Positions 1-7,848 of a DNA stretch of 20,496 bases are shown one piece after another; position 1 is the first letter of the stretch; every line of letters starts with the position of its first letter. The translations under genes and the position numbers were made by a program. The DNA lies in NCBI GenBank assembly GCA_023250795.1, contig JAHFAB010000001.1, positions 1-20,496 on the forward strand, in the 5' to 3' direction. Under the pieces are notes generated by a model that did no database searches, was not told the origin of the DNA, and worked only from the letters and a program-made list of their open reading frames with translations. The DNA comes from Bacteriovoracaceae bacterium (lineage in GTDB: Bacteria; Bdellovibrionota; UBA1018).

Positions 1-876
1 CAAACTCACACTAGTATCGGTAAGACGGGTCTGATTGACTACGAAGAATTGCAATCAGAAATAGTAAAAACAGATTCTGAAACACAGCGATTTTCTTCTG
101 AGTTTCTATTCAGTGCTGGATTTATTGGAACTATGATGGGAGTACATCATGTTTTTAAACTCTTAAAAAAGAATGTCCTTATTAATGCAGAAAATGTAAT
201 AAAGACAGAACTTGAGCTACTGGGTTTTGATGCTTCTAGAGAAACCGGGCTTAATAAAAAATGGCCAAGCAAAGACTGGATAACAAAACAAGTTGAAATT
301 AAAATAGCAGAAAAACCAGATCACATCCTCATCTATAGGGAATCAGAACGAAAACTTTTAGCCGCAATCGAAATCCAAGAAAAGAGATGGGATTGGGTTG
401 CAAAAGATCAATGGCTTCACTTTAAAGAACTAGGTCTAGAACCCACAACAGATCTTAAAATATTAAGGAATAAAGCACTGGAAATAAAAGAATGGAGAAC
501 TCTTGATCAGAGACGATATGAAAAATTGAGTTCAGATCTGAATAGTATAATTAGATCCTTCAAAGAAGAATATGAAGTCAGCACTCAAGCCTCAAATTAT
601 TTTGCCAAAAAAAGGAGAAAACATTTACTAAAAATAAAACCTATAAAATTCGACACAGCACAAGATAATGCCAGATATTTTGAGGAGACCTATCTACTAA
701 GAAATACGATCCCTGACTTACTAGAAGAAATAGATGTACTCTCAGAATTAATGAAAACCCCTCCTGAATTATCTATTGCTCCAGAGCTTCAAGAACCTAT
801 TAATCCAGAAGAAAAGAAAGGAGCAGTACCAGATGCGCCCCCAAATGCACCACCATATACATCTAATGACAACTAA
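1..876 (+). CDS. Hypothetical protein, 5' end outside the window
   Basis: The reading frame is open from the first base to a TAA at 874-876, so the true start probably lies upstream of the window; the TTG at 49 is only the first conventional start codon visible. The visible part is about 291 residues. It has a short hydrophobic stretch (FLFSAGFIGTMMGV), then a charged, largely helical body, and ends in a Pro/Asn-rich tail. I do not recognise a family. A segment PDHILIY followed by LLAAIEIQEKR has the D-x(n)-E-x-Q look of a PD-(D/E)XK-type core, but this is weak and may be chance. The end overlaps the start region of the next gene, which suggests a shared transcript with the two exported proteins downstream. 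The region is visibly more AT-rich than the operons further right. Confidence 0.75.
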   Translation, partial: QTHTSIGKTGLIDYEELQSEIVKTDSETQRFSSEFLFSAGFIGTMMGVHHVFKLLKKNVLINAENVIKTELELLGFDASRETGLNKKWPSKDWITKQVEIKIAEKPDHILIYRESERKLLAAIEIQEKRWDWVAKDQWLHFKELGLEPTTDLKILRNKALEIKEWRTLDQRRYEKLSSDLNSIIRSFKEEYEVSTQASNYFAKKRRKHLLKIKPIKFDTAQDNARYFEETYLLRNTIPDLLEEIDVLSELMKTPPELSIAPELQEPINPEEKKGAVPDAPPNAPPYTSNDN

Positions 877-2401
877 ACTCTGCTTCTTTCTTTTATTATA
901 TTCTTCGGCGGCATTCGCTGATGGAACAAGTCGATGCACTGAAATTTCAAAAAATTTTGAGTTAGAGCGACTACAACTAAAAACCTCTGAATCAGCTCAG
1001 AACCATTTTCTTGAAAGACTGGGAGAAGTCGTTCGCACCTATGTCGAAGAATACAAGAATAACCCTTCAAACTACTGTTTAGTTGTAATTAAGAATCTGA
1101 TTTTTAGAGATGCAATGAGTTCAGAATACATCATAGGGCTAAAACTGATTGATCAAATAGCACAGGAATCCCTCTCAACTTATTTTGCAATCAGCGATCT
1201 GGAATCTCAAATACAAGTTAACTTTGAAAACATCAAATCTCAAATACAAATCAATGAATATGTCTCACGAGTCGAAAAAATGGAAAGAACTGCCGACTGG
1301 ACTCTTCTGGCTACTGGACTAATGAGCCTGAATAACTCGAGCTACATTCCGCTCTATTTGAAACAATATAGACTGCTCATTCTTCCTATCTTGGCTGGAG
1401 TGGGATCCATGGAGTTAACAAATCTCGTGGAACACATGAAAAAAACAAAAACTCCAATTCCACCTGCCTATTTTTTTTCATATGTTCCCAATGAGTCTTT
1501 GAATCTAAAAGCTGGAGAGAACGCTTTATTTGTAGATAAATTGGCATTGGGTTCAGCAATCGGCGTTGGGGAATGGCTGCTCCAAACACCTCTTATTAAA
1601 ACTAAGGGAGCCATTTTGCTGATCACTGCAGCAATAGCCTTAACTGATCGGTTTGTAAAATGGTCCTCTGGAAAACTTGAAGAAAAAAGTCTGAAGAACT
1701 CGATCCACGATTCGCTTGAAAAACTTGAAATGATCTACACACAAAATAATCCAATTGAAACAAGCCAAGCTGCTAAGGAATTTACAAATACTGTAATACA
1801 ATTGTCGTCATTTTATAATGTAGAATGTGTAGATTCATATCACAAATATAAATCAGAAGAGGATCAAATTTCTGGAAGTAACTTATCTTCAGCAGAAAAG
1901 CTACAATCAGAAAAAGAATACATGATAAAGAAATTTTTACCCCATGTGATAAACGCAATTAACAAACGGGAAATACCAATTGACACAGACTCACGACGAT
2001 ATCAAGTTAGACAAAAACTTTTGAATTCAAAATCTGAAATTCATACATTAGATGACATAGAAAAAGAAAACACTCCTCTAGACGAGTTTGAAAAATTAGA
2101 TGCAACCCTTCTTTTTAAACGATTTGAAAAATTAGGGGGTGGAAATTTTCCAGACTACTTAATCTCTTTAAACACTTCATCAGATGAGGCATTTGCACTT
2201 GAACTCAAAAATGATAAAATCCGAAACCACCCTTATCACGTTCTTTTTCAAGCTGCTTCATACCTCAGAAATATTGATAAAAAACAGATTTTAGGTAAAT
2301 ATATACAATTCCTCGTTTATCTTGAAAATAAATGGCTAGAAAATGAAGCGGACTGGATCTCAACTCTTATGGAAGAACCTTCTGGTCAGGGGGGGAAATG
2401 A
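833..2401 (+). CDS. Exported helical protein with central hydrophobic segments
   Basis: This is a 522-residue orphan protein. The start at ATG 833 is chosen because AAAGGAG (817-823) sits 9 nt upstream; ATG 866 would leave a cleaner signal peptide (MTTKLCFFLLLYSSAAFA, cleavage before DG) and is the main alternative. An upstream ATG at 776 has no good ribosome-binding site. After the signal peptide come a helical region with a short near-repeat (ESQIQVN/KSQIQIN), hydrophobic stretches near residues 180-194, 236-251 and 259-271, and a charged helical C-terminal half. The layout resembles the next protein (signal peptide, helices, paired hydrophobic segments, helices), so the two may be distant paralogues or partners in the envelope. 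The start overlaps the previous gene, and the TGA stop overlaps the next ATG (ATGA), indicating translational coupling. Function is unknown. Confidence 0.8.
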   Translation: MRPQMHHHIHLMTTKLCFFLLLYSSAAFADGTSRCTEISKNFELERLQLKTSESAQNHFLERLGEVVRTYVEEYKNNPSNYCLVVIKNLIFRDAMSSEYIIGLKLIDQIAQESLSTYFAISDLESQIQVNFENIKSQIQINEYVSRVEKMERTADWTLLATGLMSLNNSSYIPLYLKQYRLLILPILAGVGSMELTNLVEHMKKTKTPIPPAYFFSYVPNESLNLKAGENALFVDKLALGSAIGVGEWLLQTPLIKTKGAILLITAAIALTDRFVKWSSGKLEEKSLKNSIHDSLEKLEMIYTQNNPIETSQAAKEFTNTVIQLSSFYNVECVDSYHKYKSEEDQISGSNLSSAEKLQSEKEYMIKKFLPHVINAINKREIPIDTDSRRYQVRQKLLNSKSEIHTLDDIEKENTPLDEFEKLDATLLFKRFEKLGGGNFPDYLISLNTSSDEAFALELKNDKIRNHPYHVLFQAASYLRNIDKKQILGKYIQFLVYLENKWLENEADWISTLMEEPSGQGGK

Positions 2402-3723
2402 AATATTTCAAATTTTCTTTCATCTCTGTATTAATTTCCACTTTGATACTGCCCTTTGATGTTTCTTTCTCAGATGATGGAGCAGCTCTAGTCCTTCAAA
2501 AAGAAATCTCAGACTTTACAAAATACTATGTAAACCATCCTATTCGAGACGCTCAAGAATCAGCTATTGCACAGTTTTTTAAAAAACAAAACCCAGATTC
2601 ATATAACGCAGAAGATATTACCAAAAACACACGCTTGAATCAGATCACGAGAGAGAGAATCGAAGGTTTGAGCAGCAAAATAAAGGATCAAAATCCATCT
2701 GTTTACTACCAAATTATTTTTGATCATCTCCTGACTGAATACCTTAGTACCCAGCCCATTAATTCCGATGATCAAAACTCGTTATTAAAACTAGATGCTT
2801 TAGCAAAATTGATTCTACAAATCTCAGAAGACAGAGAGCTAGAAATCAAAAAATTAGAGGAAGATAGAAAATTGGACCACGAAATTACAACGACTGTGGA
2901 TCATACATTTGACATAGCAATGAAAGTATTAGGAACGTTGCTAATTGCAAAAATTGGCTTAAAACTTCTTGAGAAGGGCTCTGCCCTTGCTGAAAAAAAA
3001 ATGATACGCATTCCTAACACACCCTCTTATCGATATTATAAAACAGGGCTAAAACAAATCAACGAATCTAGATTAGTCTCCGAACTTGAGTTTAAAAATA
3101 TGTATTCTTTCACAAAACTCAAAAAAATTCTCATTTTTGGAACTGGTGTGGGAATCGGTATAACATTTTACAATTGGATGAAAGATCACTTTACAAGGTT
3201 TTCTGTTAAAAAGGAAAGTCCAAGACCCGCCTTTCAAATCATCCAGGCATTTCGCATGCTCGATCTAAATCTCAAAATTATTGCCCTTTCTGTTTTTTTA
3301 GAAATACATGCTAAAGGGCTAGACCAAAACAAGGTTACTCTAATCCAAGCAAAATTTCAAGAATACAGTGCTTTACTCAAACATTTTGAAAACTCTCCGT
3401 CAGGTATTTCTCAATCTCAACTTCCTATTATTCCTTCGGAATATCTTTCGACTATCAGTAATATTCTTAAAACCCAACCTGATTTTTGGAAAACATCAGA
3501 CACCAAGAACATCCCAGAAAAAATAGTAGAAATTTACGAATCTGAACTCTCAAAAGTGGACCCAGTGGCCGACTTAGAAACTAGAACTGAAGTGCAAAGC
3601 TACGTGGAGGGCAAGGAACATCTAGAAGTTTCAGTGAACATTCTTCGTAATCAACTGGATCAAATGCAAGCAGAATATGAGTTTCTAAGACCCAAAACTA
3701 CTGCAAATCCCCTTCCACAATAA
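2398..3723 (+). CDS. Exported helical protein with two hydrophobic segments
   Basis: This is a 441-residue orphan protein. The N-terminus MKYFKFSFISVLISTLILPF is a signal peptide, with likely cleavage after VSFS. Hydrophobic segments lie at about 171-190 and 241-260, with charged helical, partly coiled-coil-like sequence on both sides (for example around ELEIKKLEEDRKL). The start ATG overlaps the stop of the preceding gene by four bases and is preceded by a G-run (2390-2395) that can serve as the ribosome-binding site. Its architecture parallels the upstream protein, which suggests a co-translated pair in the inner membrane or periplasm. The last 26 bases overlap the 3' end of the convergent toxin gene. 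No family was recognised and no catalytic motif was seen. Confidence 0.8.
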   Translation: MKYFKFSFISVLISTLILPFDVSFSDDGAALVLQKEISDFTKYYVNHPIRDAQESAIAQFFKKQNPDSYNAEDITKNTRLNQITRERIEGLSSKIKDQNPSVYYQIIFDHLLTEYLSTQPINSDDQNSLLKLDALAKLILQISEDRELEIKKLEEDRKLDHEITTTVDHTFDIAMKVLGTLLIAKIGLKLLEKGSALAEKKMIRIPNTPSYRYYKTGLKQINESRLVSELEFKNMYSFTKLKKILIFGTGVGIGITFYNWMKDHFTRFSVKKESPRPAFQIIQAFRMLDLNLKIIALSVFLEIHAKGLDQNKVTLIQAKFQEYSALLKHFENSPSGISQSQLPIIPSEYLSTISNILKTQPDFWKTSDTKNIPEKIVEIYESELSKVDPVADLETRTEVQSYVEGKEHLEVSVNILRNQLDQMQAEYEFLRPKTTANPLPQ

Positions 3724-3991
3724 GGCGATGCCTTTCTACGACTGATAATATTGAAACTTGTTTAGAACTAATTCTATAAATCAATCTATAATTGCCCACA
3801 ATAATCTCGCGTAGTTTTTGCAATCCACGCTCTGGAACAATCCGCCCCTGTTTTGGGAAAAGTGATAGTGATTTGCCTCGCTCAAAAATCTTTCCAACCC
3901 ATTTTTCAGCAGCAACAGGCGAATCCATTGAAATAAAAGCGTCTATATCCTGTATGCGCTGCAGAGCAAGCTCAGTCCACAAAACCCTCAT
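3698..3991 (-). CDS. RelE/ParE-family toxin
   Basis: This is a 97-residue basic protein of the RelE/ParE (plasmid stabilisation) fold, at the usual family length. It shows the N-terminal helices (WTELALQRIQDIDAFIS, VAAEKWVGKIFERG), the FPKQGRIVPE segment, and the C-terminal strands REIIVGNYRLIYRI and VSILSVVERHRLI. In known family members the toxin either cleaves mRNA at the ribosome or poisons gyrase; the sequence does not decide which. Its ATG overlaps the TGA of the antitoxin gene (ATGA), as expected for a coupled type II module. Its stop codon lies inside the last codons of the convergent exported-protein gene, a 26-bp tail-to-tail overlap. The reading frame is intact, so the toxin is probably functional. 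Confidence 0.9.
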   Translation of the reverse strand: MRVLWTELALQRIQDIDAFISMDSPVAAEKWVGKIFERGKSLSLFPKQGRIVPERGLQKLREIIVGNYRLIYRISSKQVSILSVVERHRLIVEGDLQ

Positions 3992-4308
3992 TTCTTACCT
4001 TGTACTCTCCTCGTCTTGCGTGCCTCTTCTACTTTACGAATAGCTGTTTCCGTTTCCATTACCCTACCCGCCTCAACATCGGCTTCTCCAAGTGCGATCT
4101 CTCTCAGTACGTACTCTTTATATTGGATGCGATCATACTCTTCAGTCGATAAGACTACTGCAGCCGGCTTACCATGTTGCGTGATAATAACGGGTTGCCC
4201 GTCTTTCCTAAGACGCTCCAAATAACCAGAAGCTTGAGCTTTGAATACCGCTATGGGCACTACCGAAGTTGAAATTGAAAGGGGCTTAAAGGCTGAGGCA
4301 TGTTTCAT
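3988..4308 (-). CDS. Phd/YefM-family antitoxin
   Basis: This is a 106-residue antitoxin. The N-terminal DNA-binding part shows the Phd/YefM signature (VPIAVFKAQASGYLERL, then QPVIITQHGKPAAVVLSTEEYD). The C-terminal charged helix (ETETAIRKVEEARKTRR) would bind and neutralise the toxin. The start at 4308 is preferred because GGAGGAAG ends 5 nt upstream. The in-frame ATG at 4323 lies at or before the expected transcription start. The promoter is embedded in a long palindrome directly upstream, which fits autorepression by the antitoxin alone or in complex with toxin. The gene overlaps the toxin gene by four bases. Confidence 0.9.
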   Translation of the reverse strand: MKHASAFKPLSISTSVVPIAVFKAQASGYLERLRKDGQPVIITQHGKPAAVVLSTEEYDRIQYKEYVLREIALGEADVEAGRVMETETAIRKVEEARKTRRVQGKK

Positions 4309-4325
4309 AAAATCTTCCTCCATTC

Positions 4326-4378
4326 TAAATATAGTCTAAGTTTAGTCTTATGTAAAGACTAAACTTAGACTATATTTA
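4326..4378 (-). promoter_or_regulatory. Palindromic operator with embedded promoter of the toxin-antitoxin pair
   Basis: Two 24-bp arms (4326-4349 and 4355-4378) are perfect inverted copies separated by five bases (ATGTA). Each arm contains two copies of TAGTCT or its complement AGACTA, 11 bp apart, giving four sites on one helical face. On the - strand a -35 box TTTACA (4356-4351) and a -10 box TATATT (4333-4328) are separated by exactly 17 bp. The palindrome therefore covers the promoter, as an autorepression operator should. The predicted transcript begins near 4321, just before the antitoxin ribosome-binding site. Confidence 0.75.
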
Positions 4379-4409
4379 AACAAAAGATAGACCTAAACAG
4401 CCCAATTGT

Positions 4410-4446
4410 AAAAAAATAGGTGGAATGTCCCAATGAACGCCCCACC
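4410..4446 (-). terminator. Possible Rho-independent terminator of the lipoprotein gene
   Basis: On the - strand, GGTGGGG (4446-4440) can pair with TTCCACC (4425-4419), including two G-U pairs, around a 14-base loop. This is followed by TATTTTTTT. It lies 13 bases beyond the stop codon of the lipoprotein gene. The stem is short and the loop large, so the call is moderate. Confidence 0.4.
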
Positions 4447-4458
4447 CAGAATTAAAAA

Positions 4459-5181
4459 TTATTGCAAAAAGTACTCCACCACTAAAGTACTGTAATAATT
4501 TCCTTCAGCCGCATCTGTAAAATCGACACTAATCGGCACTTGGAAAGCTTCCTGTGGAGTTGCTTCACATGAACTCTGTGTAAAAAAGCAAAGCTTCATG
4601 ACGTGAAGATTTCCAATAGGAATGTTGGCCAATAAAATAGCGTTTCCGACTCCAAGTCCTATCGGTGCACCAGAAGTATAGATGGGCAATCCATAGTTTT
4701 CTGGATCATTCCAAAGTCCAGCCCCAGGAGTTCCACTTGTGTAGACCCTGAGACCCGCACTAGCGCACTTAGCATCGTGATTGGCGCCACAGTGTCTCAA
4801 ATTATTTTCTTTGAGAATATCGATATCTAAGTGTCCGTAACTAAGAATTCCGTCTGTAGGAATGGGAGTAGAAAAATTCGTGTCCGAAAGATGAAAGAGG
4901 TTCACATTTCCTACAATGGCACCTATGGTATGAGACCCACTGCCTGTGTTTGGAGATGCGGGAACAAAAAATGAGCCCACTCCCTTAACATTTACGCTTT
5001 GAAATTTGATTTCCCAACGCCCTAAAATATATTCGGAATCTCTTTTCGAAGTTTTATCTCCTACATTTTCAGGTTGAAGAGCACCGGGGGCAGTTCCCTT
5101 TCCACAACCCACACCTAGGGCCCCTAGAACCATTGATAAACAAGCAAAAAAGAAAAAAATACGATTCTGTAACTGATTCAT
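4459..5181 (-). CDS. Putative lipoprotein, function unknown
   Basis: This is a 240-residue protein beginning with a strongly hydrophobic signal sequence (MNQLQNRIFFFFACLSMVLG) and a Cys in the context LGVGC. That is close to a lipobox but unusual at position -3, so lipid attachment is likely rather than certain. The mature part is Gly/Ser/Pro-rich and probably beta-rich. It includes a repeated phrase (VYTSGTPGAGL and IYTSGAPIGLG) and further Cys residues (RHCGANHDAKC, LCFFTQSSC) that could form disulfides in an extracytoplasmic protein. GGAGG lies 8 nt before the ATG. A possible terminator follows. I do not recognise a family. The gene stands alone between the toxin-antitoxin pair and the peroxiredoxin. 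Confidence 0.8.
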   Translation of the reverse strand: MNQLQNRIFFFFACLSMVLGALGVGCGKGTAPGALQPENVGDKTSKRDSEYILGRWEIKFQSVNVKGVGSFFVPASPNTGSGSHTIGAIVGNVNLFHLSDTNFSTPIPTDGILSYGHLDIDILKENNLRHCGANHDAKCASAGLRVYTSGTPGAGLWNDPENYGLPIYTSGAPIGLGVGNAILLANIPIGNLHVMKLCFFTQSSCEATPQEAFQVPISVDFTDAAEGNYYSTLVVEYFLQ

Positions 5182-5310
5182 TTTTCATTCCTCCATGATT
5201 TAGAGACTACTCAGTGGTTTCACGCCAATACTTCCATGCATAAAACCAGCGTACACAAAAACCCGATTTTCTTATTTGACTCCAGGTCTGAAAGAATAGC
5301 TACTCAAAAA

Positions 5311-5847
5311 TCAAACTTTTAGAGTAGGTTTTCCGGGTTTCCAATCCGCGGGGCAAAGCTCTCCTGTTTTAAGAGCTTGTAAGGTGCGCAGCACCTCGTC
5401 AACAGATCTCCCTACACCAAGAGCATTGACACTCATCCACTGTAAGACCCCTTTTGGATCAATCAGAAAGGTGCCTCTGAGCGCAATCCCTTTGTCCTCG
5501 AGCAACACATTATAATCTTTTGAAATGTGATGAGCGGTGTCAGCTAAAACAGGATATTTTACTTCAGGAAGCTCTTTTTCAAACCAAGCTTTGTGCGAAT
5601 ATTCGCTATCCGTGCTGCAAGAAATGACTTGGCATCCCATTTCTTTGAACTCTGCCTCTTTGGTTGCAAAATTTCGAATTTCAGTGGGGCAAACAAAAGT
5701 GAAATCCAGAGGGTAGAAAAATAGGCAAACCCATTTTCCTTGAAAATCTTTTAGACTCACATCCTTAAACTGGCCTGAAACATAGGCTTTCGCTTTGAAG
5801 TCCGGGGCCAATGAACCAACTTTTAAACTCGTGGGGGTCGTAGACAT
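5311..5847 (-). CDS. Typical 2-Cys peroxiredoxin (AhpC/Prx1 type)
   Basis: This 178-residue cytoplasmic thiol peroxidase reduces H2O2, organic hydroperoxides or peroxynitrite. The peroxidatic Cys53 sits in the motif DFTFVCPTE, and the resolving Cys165 sits in GELCPADWKPG near the C-terminus, as in typical 2-Cys enzymes. The conserved active-site Arg is probably in ALRGTFLID. AAGGAG lies about 8 nt before the ATG. The electron donor cannot be read from the window, because no ahpF or dedicated thioredoxin reductase lies next to it. The gene is divergent from the PAP2 gene, with 53 bp between the two starts. No clear terminator follows, so transcription could continue into the lipoprotein gene. 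Confidence 0.93.
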   Translation of the reverse strand: MSTTPTSLKVGSLAPDFKAKAYVSGQFKDVSLKDFQGKWVCLFFYPLDFTFVCPTEIRNFATKEAEFKEMGCQVISCSTDSEYSHKAWFEKELPEVKYPVLADTAHHISKDYNVLLEDKGIALRGTFLIDPKGVLQWMSVNALGVGRSVDEVLRTLQALKTGELCPADWKPGKPTLKV

Positions 5848-5868
5848 TTTGTAATCTCCTTCTATTTT
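5841..5868 (+). promoter_or_regulatory. Possible promoter of the PAP2-MFS gene pair
   Basis: TAGACA (5841-5846) and TATTTT (5863-5868) are separated by 16 bp and resemble sigma-70 -35 and -10 boxes. Transcription would start about 25 bp before the PAP2 start codon. The match is modest and the region is AT-rich. Confidence 0.25.
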
Positions 5869-5900
5869 TATTCCACAATCTATGTCAGTTTAGAGATAAA

Positions 5901-6635
5901 ATGAAGTGGCAAATTTGGAAAAAACTGAAACAAGCCCCAAAACTTAATCGGTCAGATATTTTACTCACTGCTCTGCCCGCTGCTCTTTGGCTGCTCACGC
6001 TTTATTCCAGGCCTTTCATTATGGATTTACATTGTACGAAAGACCCCCTTTCTTGCCAGAAAAGTCAGATTTTCAAGCCAGATCAGCTCAGCTTAGAAAA
6101 TGAATATGACACTGAGGCTGATAATCATTCCTTTCTCACACAAAATCTCACCGCCTATCTCGCTGTGGGAGTCCCTATAGCATTTGGTCTCACTCGGATT
6201 TTTATCAACCTACTCTCACCAACCCAAGCACTCATCCAAGTGGGCGCAGATCTCCTCATTCTGGGGCAATCTATCGCCTGGAACGGCGCGATCAACGAAA
6301 CGCTGAGACTCATTGTCCAAAGACCACGTCCGTTTGTTTATCAAGACCCATTTCGCTTGGGAAGTGACCCTGCTCATTATACTTCGTTTTATTCTGGTCA
6401 TACGAGTTTCGTAGCAAGCTCTGGATCTGCTCTTGTTTTTTCTCTCCTGGGAAGAAGTGCCCCCACCTGGTTCATTGCCCTTATTTCAATCGGAGTTGGG
6501 ATTTTAATTTTTTTGACCGGGCTTTTTCGTGTGCTCTCTTCACGTCACTTTATAACTGATGTGCTATTCGCTGCTTTTGCTGGAATCTTAATCTCGGCAT
6601 GGATAGCCCTCATACACAGAAGGCGTAAAAAATGA
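5901..6635 (+). CDS. PAP2-superfamily membrane phosphatase
   Basis: This is a 244-residue integral membrane protein with about five to six hydrophobic segments. It belongs to the PAP2 / phosphatidic acid phosphatase superfamily, which dephosphorylates lipid or undecaprenyl pyrophosphate substrates. The three motifs are present. Motif 1 is RLIVQRPRP (R136 and R143-P144, with Arg where the consensus has Lys). Motif 2 is YSGH (165-167 for SGH; the usual Pro is Tyr). Motif 3 is R210-x5-H216-x3-D220. All catalytic residues are therefore present, with a conservative change in motif 1. The substrate cannot be inferred. Its stop overlaps the start of the MFS transporter gene by four bases, suggesting a coupled pair. 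Confidence 0.85.
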   Translation: MKWQIWKKLKQAPKLNRSDILLTALPAALWLLTLYSRPFIMDLHCTKDPLSCQKSQIFKPDQLSLENEYDTEADNHSFLTQNLTAYLAVGVPIAFGLTRIFINLLSPTQALIQVGADLLILGQSIAWNGAINETLRLIVQRPRPFVYQDPFRLGSDPAHYTSFYSGHTSFVASSGSALVFSLLGRSAPTWFIALISIGVGILIFLTGLFRVLSSRHFITDVLFAAFAGILISAWIALIHRRRKK

Positions 6636-7792
6636 AAAAATCCCCCCTATTCACTCTTTTTCTCATCGTATTTTTCGACTTAGTCGGATTTGGAATTGTC
6701 ATCCCGATCCTCCCCTACTACGCACAATCCTACGGAGCTTCGGCGTGGACCTTGGGTTGGCTCATGGCGAGCTACTCGCTGATGCAATTTTTATTTGCCC
6801 CTGTATGGGGAAAAATCTCGGACCATATCGGCAGACGTCCCGTTCTTTTGATCAGCATTTTCGGCAGCTGCATTTCCATGCTCGTTTTAGGGTTTGCACC
6901 TTCTCTCACTTGGCTTTTTATTGGGCGATTTTTTGCTGGCATTTGTGGAGCCAATATTTCTACGGCCTTCGCATACATCACCGATGTCACAACAGAAGAA
7001 AATCGAACAAAGGGGATGGGCGTGATTGGCGCAGGATTTGGGCTCGGATTTATTTTTGGCCCAGCCGTAGGTGGAGTGCTCTCTCGTTTTGGCTATGCAG
7101 CGCCCATGTTTGCGGGATCAGGACTTGCATTGATCAATTTATTTTTCGCCTATTTTAAACTGCACGAACCCGGCCTCTCAACTGAAATCCGAGCGTCTCA
7201 TAGAAACAAGCGCTTCGATTGGAAACTCAATCGAAAAATCCTCGCAGATCCCAGAACCCGATTTGCGACTCTCACTTTTTTATTAGTGACTCTCGCAGTA
7301 GCTCAAATGGAAATGAGTTTTGCCATTTTTTTAAAAGCGAAGTTTAACTACACGGCAGAATCGGCTGGAATTTTACTCGCCCTCTCGGGTCTGATCATGG
7401 CTGGGATGCAGGGAGGGTTAATAGGAAAGCTCTCTAAAAAATGGGGAGAAATCAATCTCATTCGCTACGGCTCCCTCCTCTGCGCGATTGCTCTCATTGG
7501 TTTTGCTCATGCACCAACGATCGCTCTCATTGTATGCTCTCTCTTTTTATTAGGAGTGGGACACGGAGCACTCCACCCCTCCCTCTCAAGCCTCGCTTCA
7601 AAAGGCGCACAGAAAGACCTGCGCGGTGCGACCCTCGGAGTTTTTCAATCGGGTAGCAGCTTGGCTCGAATTATCGGCCCACCAGTGGCCGGCTTCCTCT
7701 ATGATCACGCTGGCCAAGAGTGGCCGTTTTATTGCGGAGCTGTGATCTTAGGAGGATGTTTTCTGATGACTTTGTCAGCGATTAAGGCCTAG
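6632..7792 (+). CDS. MFS exporter of the DHA1 (drug:H+ antiporter) type
   Basis: This is a 386-residue inner-membrane transporter with about 12 hydrophobic helices and the usual length for 12-TM MFS proteins. The N-terminus has the TetA/DHA1-like pattern FDLVGFGIVIPILPYYAQ. Motif A, GKISDHIGRRP (60-70), lies in the first cytoplasmic loop, and GAGFGLGFIFGPAVGG in helix 5 matches the antiporter motif C pattern. It probably exports a small hydrophobic compound by proton antiport. It resembles tetracycline exporters, but the substrate cannot be assigned by reading alone. Its ATG overlaps the PAP2 stop codon (ATGA), so the two are likely co-translated. Confidence 0.88.
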   Translation: MKKSPLFTLFLIVFFDLVGFGIVIPILPYYAQSYGASAWTLGWLMASYSLMQFLFAPVWGKISDHIGRRPVLLISIFGSCISMLVLGFAPSLTWLFIGRFFAGICGANISTAFAYITDVTTEENRTKGMGVIGAGFGLGFIFGPAVGGVLSRFGYAAPMFAGSGLALINLFFAYFKLHEPGLSTEIRASHRNKRFDWKLNRKILADPRTRFATLTFLLVTLAVAQMEMSFAIFLKAKFNYTAESAGILLALSGLIMAGMQGGLIGKLSKKWGEINLIRYGSLLCAIALIGFAHAPTIALIVCSLFLLGVGHGALHPSLSSLASKGAQKDLRGATLGVFQSGSSLARIIGPPVAGFLYDHAGQEWPFYCGAVILGGCFLMTLSAIKA

Positions 7793-7798
7793 ACATTA

Positions 7799-7848
7799 AC
7801 TAAAAATGGGGGTATTATTATTCTAATATGACTAAAAATGGGGGTATT
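7799..7848 (+). repeat. Two 18-bp direct repeats upstream of the ATPase gene
   Basis: ACTAAAAATGGGGGTATT occurs at 7799-7816 and again at 7831-7848, a 32-bp period (about three helical turns). The second copy abuts a TTG start candidate, and its GGGGG can act as the ribosome-binding site. The placement suggests an operator or translational control site for the following gene. Confidence 0.8.

Noticed and set aside
4326..4378. Transcription terminator or mobile palindromic repeat
   Set aside because: A well-spaced promoter lies inside and no T-run follows; its position directly before a Phd gene favours an operator.
6632..7792. Tetracycline resistance pump (tetA)
   Set aside because: The N-terminal pattern is TetA-like, but many DHA1 exporters share it; no tetR-like gene or operator is present.
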